From DATBVX01 sp035263105 (GTDB lineage: Bacteria > Pseudomonadota > Gammaproteobacteria > Steroidobacterales > Steroidobacteraceae): 54,280 nt of DNA. Each line of letters opens with the position of its first letter. Position 1 is the stretch's first letter. Below the pieces are notes generated by a model. The model made no database searches. It was given only the letters and a program-made list of their open reading frames with translations, and was not told the origin of the DNA. Where the stretch lies: assembly GCA_035263105.1 (NCBI GenBank), contig DATFRO010000036.1:1-54280 (forward strand), read 5' to 3'. The translations under genes and the position numbers were made by a program. This document shows positions 51,901-54,280 of this stretch, piece after piece.

Positions 51901-51988
51901 CGAGCTGAATGGCTTCGACGGTTCGACCTACGACATCCCGGGCATGTTCTGGTATGCCCGCGTGACCGCGCACTTCGGTCTGCAGTAG
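48959..51988 (+). CDS. TonB-dependent outer membrane receptor
   Basis: The 1009-residue protein has a signal peptide (about 1-30, ending ASA|QEAQ) and a TonB box/plug starting ETVVVTGSRI. The plug has RTLVLVDGIRWVNESSASG and QDGASAIYGSDAIAGVINIITKK (about 155-177). A 22-strand barrel with NPDLKPETSEGYTAGLVYSP follows, ending ARVTAHFGLQ. It imports a large ligand across the outer membrane; the size and plug type are common in xanthomonad-like and Caulobacter-like receptors for oligomers. GGAGG lies 6 nt before the ATG, and a TAGAAT at 48902-48907 could be its -10. Confidence 0.95.
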   Translation: MRLLFHPQRASSALWCCAAATLGMLSLSASAQEAQGPAETVVVTGSRIHQDPLNQAAPVVTVDDKDIAKSGLTSVGDLLQRLPVSGGGLNTKFNTSGNIGFPPDGGGVGAGAATADLRHLGPKRTLVLVDGIRWVNESSASGVGSATDLNTIPTSIIDHIEVLQDGASAIYGSDAIAGVINIITKKSYEGLEISGYGGGYGEGDGSTQQWNISAGAASERSRAFFGLSYVDQRAVSSGDRTISEFPTPGAGQCTNRCSSGTPQARIDFNNPLTGQNGYDLTINTGVTGRPVYDPSIAPGDPRTDDFHNFATADRFNFQPFNYLQTPSQRVGLYGQVEHNMTDNVSVYVKGLFNQRKSTNQAAPEPIFIGPEAGNGGGSLLDTTGVDVQNPYNPFGFTLFGVDPMTGGTDYFVGRRPLEGGPRIFQQNVDTWYAGGGFRGNFNLADRDFYWDLNGVWSRNHADQTTHGSYNSLKIKTALGPGTVAGITNTGFAAPATATACGTVTDVGGVPTVVDPIPNCVPLNLFGGQGAGGGTIDAAQIGYIQPVLHDTSEQELKDFTANISGTIVPLPAGGLDFALGYEHRKQSGFYSPDHIYASNESAGVPSGPTEGEYDVDEVYGEIQVPILKGAPGADLLQFSAALRWFDYSTFGSDTTSKFGVNWRPMRDLLVRGTWGEGFRAPGIGELFGTFSRFDQTLADPCSAPVAPANVANCAALGVPPAFAQRNAQISVITGGNPDLKPETSEGYTAGLVYSPRWAEGVSWADSLSMELTYYHIKIDDTIQARDAQAQLDGCVATLDAVLCNGITRTSGGTINGFNNTLINIGGTETAGWDFNLRWAMPQSKVGRFTLNWQNTWLDKFIETTETAAGFVDTERKGTERGSPSQAYPEWKSAMTLDWSLGDFGATTTIRYTDSLTEPCRNIGAFAFLCSDPNNPAGPSNKMDATTYVDLQATYSPARLQGWQFAVGVNNLFDQDPPNCYSCELNGFDGSTYDIPGMFWYARVTAHFGLQ

Positions 51989-52011
51989 GCGAAAGCTCAT
52001 CACTGAAACGG

Positions 52012-52043
52012 CCGGCTCCCTCAAGGAGCCGGTCTTTTTTTTT
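52012..52043 (+). terminator. Intrinsic terminator after the TonB receptor gene
   Basis: ccggctcc / ggagccgg form an 8-bp stem with a 5-base loop (52012-52032), followed by a T-rich tail with nine T (52035-52043). It lies 24 bp after the receptor stop. Confidence 0.9.
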
Positions 52044-52113
52044 GGCCGGCCTGTTTTTCTTGACCGGGCCCCGAGGAAGTATTCACGTCTTCGCGAAACT
52101 TCCCTGGGTGATG

Positions 52114-53928
52114 TTACGGGATGCGCCCCCAGCCCTCCGGCGCCTGCGCGGGGCCGCTGAGCACGGTGCCGCTGATCTTCTCCAGCCGATCCAGGGCATA
52201 GCGATAGCCCATGTCGATCGCGCGCTCGAAGCCCTTCCAGTTGAGCATGTCCATGTTGTCGAGCGGCGGCTGCAGCAGCACATCGGTCTGCTCGCGATGC
52301 GCGATGGTCGCTGCGGCGCTGTTCACCATGCCGGCGCGCCACAGGATCTGGAAGATGTTCACGCGGTTCTTCTTGGAGCGGAACCAGCTCATCGCTTTCC
52401 AGAGGCCCGGGACATCGACGTCGTCGAAGTCCGCCGTGAAGGCGCGATCCGCGCCGACGTCGACGCCGATGACGTGACCTCGCCCCACCTCGCGCATCAC
52501 GTCCACGGGCAGGTTGTTCATCGCGCCGCCGTCCACGTGCACTTCACCCTTGTGAAACACCGGCGGCAGCACGCCCGGGATCGCGACCGAGGCGCGCAGC
52601 CAGCGCCACAGGATGCCGGAGCGGTGCACCGCGATGCGGCCCGCGGACAGGTTGGAGGAGACGCAGAAGAAGGGCAGGTTGAGATCCTCGATCTGCATCT
52701 CGCCGAACTCCTGGCGCAGCAGGCCCGAGACCTTGCGTCCGGAGACCAGCGAGACCAGCGGGAGCGTGTAGTCGTTGAGCGGGTTGGTGTCGACGAATGT
52801 GCGCCGGAAGCGCTCGACCAGCACCTCGTGCGGCCATTCCATCGCCACGCCCGCGCCGAGGATCGCGCCCATGCTGGTGCCGCCCACGGCGTCGATCGGG
52901 ATGCCGCCCTCGCGCAGCGCCTTGACGACGCCGATGTGGGCGAAGCCGCGCGCCCCGCCGCCGGACATGACCAGGCCCACGCCGCGGCCGGTGAGGAGCC
53001 GCGCGATGCGCCGGACGTCGGCAGCGGAGCGCACGTGATGGTGTGCGAGGCCGGGATGCTGGGCGAGCCAGCGATGCGTGCCGCCGCGCACGACGCCTGA
53101 TTCCTGCAACAGCACGAGCTCGGCGCGCTGCAAGGTGAAACGTGATTCACGTTGCGCGGCAAGTCCCTGCCACGGCGCCGGTTCGGCGTCAGCGTTCGCG
53201 AGCAGCAGCAGTGCATCCGCCTGGCGCAGGCAGAGCTTGCTCCAGGAAGTCGGGGTCGCATCGGCCACGTAGATGACGTAGTCGTTCTGCGATTCGATGT
53301 TGGCGAACCAGTGGCTCGTGTGCGTGGCGCCGCGTGCGCCCCACACGAGCTCGGTGCGCGAGCCGTGGTCGAGCGCCTTGACGAGCTCCGCGGCAAAGGA
53401 GCGCACGTCGATATCGGGGCCGTGCGGCAGGAGCGTGAAGGTCTTGGGCACCGAGCGCTTGCCGCGCTGCTGGCGCTGCGAGTTCTCGAGGCGCTGCACG
53501 GTGAGCTGCGCGATCCGCAGCATGGCCTGCGGGTGATCGAGCAGCAGCGCATCGAAGGCCTGCTTGGAAAAGCGCCCGATCTCGGTGTCGCGCAGCGCGT
53601 GCACGCTTGCGGTCCGCGGCTTGCCGGAGACGAGCGCCATCTCGCCCACGGTCTCACCCGCCATCACCCGACCGACCAGGCGCGTGTGACCGTCTGGCGT
53701 ACGCGCGAAAGCGCCGAGGCAGCCGCTGATCACCATGTACAGCGCGTCGGGAGGGTCACCCGCTTCGAACAGGCTCGCGCCGCCCGGCAAAGAAAACCAC
53801 TCGATCTCGGAGGCGATGGCCGCGAGGATCGAGGCATCGAGCCCGCGGAACAATTGCAGCGTGCCGAGCAGCGACAACATATTGCGCCGCTCGATCGACG
53901 TTTCGCCGAGGTCGTGCTCTGGTCCCAT
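52114..53928 (-). CDS. Patatin-like phospholipase with cyclic nucleotide-binding domain
   Basis: The 604-residue protein has a cNMP-binding domain (about 20-140) with GGASLFEAGDPPDALYMVISG and MAGETVGEMALVSGKPRTASVHALRDTEI. A middle region (about 165-300) lacks a named fold. The patatin domain begins at about 310: GGGARG oxyanion loop (322-327), Ser in GTSMG (about 353) and Asp in VDGGAMNNLP (about 467). The arrangement is that of NTE/YlbK-type lysophospholipases under cyclic nucleotide control. The residues that bind the phosphate are largely as in CRP-like domains, but cAMP binding is not assured. Confidence 0.94.
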   Translation of the reverse strand: MGPEHDLGETSIERRNMLSLLGTLQLFRGLDASILAAIASEIEWFSLPGGASLFEAGDPPDALYMVISGCLGAFARTPDGHTRLVGRVMAGETVGEMALVSGKPRTASVHALRDTEIGRFSKQAFDALLLDHPQAMLRIAQLTVQRLENSQRQQRGKRSVPKTFTLLPHGPDIDVRSFAAELVKALDHGSRTELVWGARGATHTSHWFANIESQNDYVIYVADATPTSWSKLCLRQADALLLLANADAEPAPWQGLAAQRESRFTLQRAELVLLQESGVVRGGTHRWLAQHPGLAHHHVRSAADVRRIARLLTGRGVGLVMSGGGARGFAHIGVVKALREGGIPIDAVGGTSMGAILGAGVAMEWPHEVLVERFRRTFVDTNPLNDYTLPLVSLVSGRKVSGLLRQEFGEMQIEDLNLPFFCVSSNLSAGRIAVHRSGILWRWLRASVAIPGVLPPVFHKGEVHVDGGAMNNLPVDVMREVGRGHVIGVDVGADRAFTADFDDVDVPGLWKAMSWFRSKKNRVNIFQILWRAGMVNSAAATIAHREQTDVLLQPPLDNMDMLNWKGFERAIDMGYRYALDRLEKISGTVLSGPAQAPEGWGRIP

Positions 53929-54061
53929 CCCGCTTCCGAAGTTCAGGCGTGGCTATTCTCGAAGTGCGAAGGATGCCCGTGGCGGGCAGGTCGTCACAAA
54001 TCGACTGCAAATTACGGGTTTTGTGGCGTCGCCGCAGCGATTTAGCAACAATCTGCGGCCC

Positions 54062-54280
54062 ATGAAAGCAGACGCGGCAAGCGACCCGATCGGGCGGCTG
54101 AAGGCGTGGATGAACGCCGAGATCCCGCTCACGCGGCACATCGACGTGCGCATCGCCGGCTACGACCAGGACACGCTGACGCTCTTAGCGCCGCTCGCGG
54201 CGAACTCCAATCACAAGGGCACGGCGTTTGGCGGGAGCCTGTTTTCGCTCGCGGTGCTCGCCGGCTGGGGCTTGCTGGCA
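54062..54280 (+). CDS. YiiD-type thioesterase domain protein (partial)
   Basis: The first 73 codons are visible before the window ends. LKAWMNAEIPLTRHIDVRIAGYD, LTLLAPLAANSNHKGTAFGGSLFSLAVLAGWGLL match the start of the YiiD C-terminal-type hotdog thioesterases, including the conserved PLAANxNHKGTAFGGSL segment. It is divergent from the patatin gene (133 bp). Confidence 0.88.
   Translation, partial: MKADAASDPIGRLKAWMNAEIPLTRHIDVRIAGYDQDTLTLLAPLAANSNHKGTAFGGSLFSLAVLAGWGLLA

Overview
This window looks like a high-GC gammaproteobacterial chromosome, probably of Xanthomonadales/Steroidobacterales type. The basis is gene content: biosynthetic arginine decarboxylase with a bacterial homospermidine synthase, a large TonB-dependent receptor, several exported peptidases (S9, M13, M1), GreB, and integron attC sites. 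No rRNA, tRNA, 16S or CRISPR is visible, so the placement is inference. Codon usage in most of the window is strongly GC-biased, which produces long antisense ORFs. I treated those as shadows.

Region 1 (1-3778) is a gene-cassette array of integron type. It holds seven complete cassettes and one cut by the window edge, all reading on the minus strand and separated by seven attC sites (five of about 88 bp, two of about 130 bp). The encoded proteins are small and mostly unknown: an ankyrin-repeat protein, a DMP19-like protein, a UspB-like membrane protein, a secreted protein and multi-pass membrane proteins. The promoter-proximal end is at 3747, where a plausible sigma70 promoter abuts the core site. 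No integrase gene lies where it would be expected, so within the window this is a CALIN-like array. Its left end continues outside.

Region 2 (3925-14845) is chromosomal backbone: a peptidoglycan-binding/zincin protein, a quinone-oxidoreductase-like enzyme, a DUF4239 membrane protein, a CpcT-like lipoprotein, an S9 peptidase, a FIST sensor protein, a GST, O-succinylhomoserine sulfhydrylase (metZ) and an MFS carrier.

Region 3 (15104-22376) has a coupled pair of conserved unknown genes, a DUF6524 membrane protein with a NUDIX hydrolase, a UvrD/Rep helicase, a DUF1134 periplasmic protein, an exported methyltransferase lipoprotein, and an RRM RNA-binding protein with a long structured leader.

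Region 4 (22377-29957) carries polyamine genes (speA in an operon with a GDT1-type cation exporter; homospermidine synthase nearby), a rhodanese, a GST, greB and small conserved genes.

Region 5 (29977-40406) is rich in envelope functions: M13 peptidase, LemA, two TPM-domain proteins, an L,D-transpeptidase, an M1 peptidase, a glycosyltransferase, and a rhomboid protease coupled to a tiny ORF. It ends in a large nested inverted repeat between convergent genes.

Region 6 (40428-54280) holds a DMT transporter, an orphan contractile-tail sheath protein, two hotdog/thioesterase-like proteins, a fused hydantoinase A/B (5-oxoprolinase-like) enzyme divergent from a sodium:solute symporter and followed by a TonB receptor, and a cNMP-binding patatin phospholipase.
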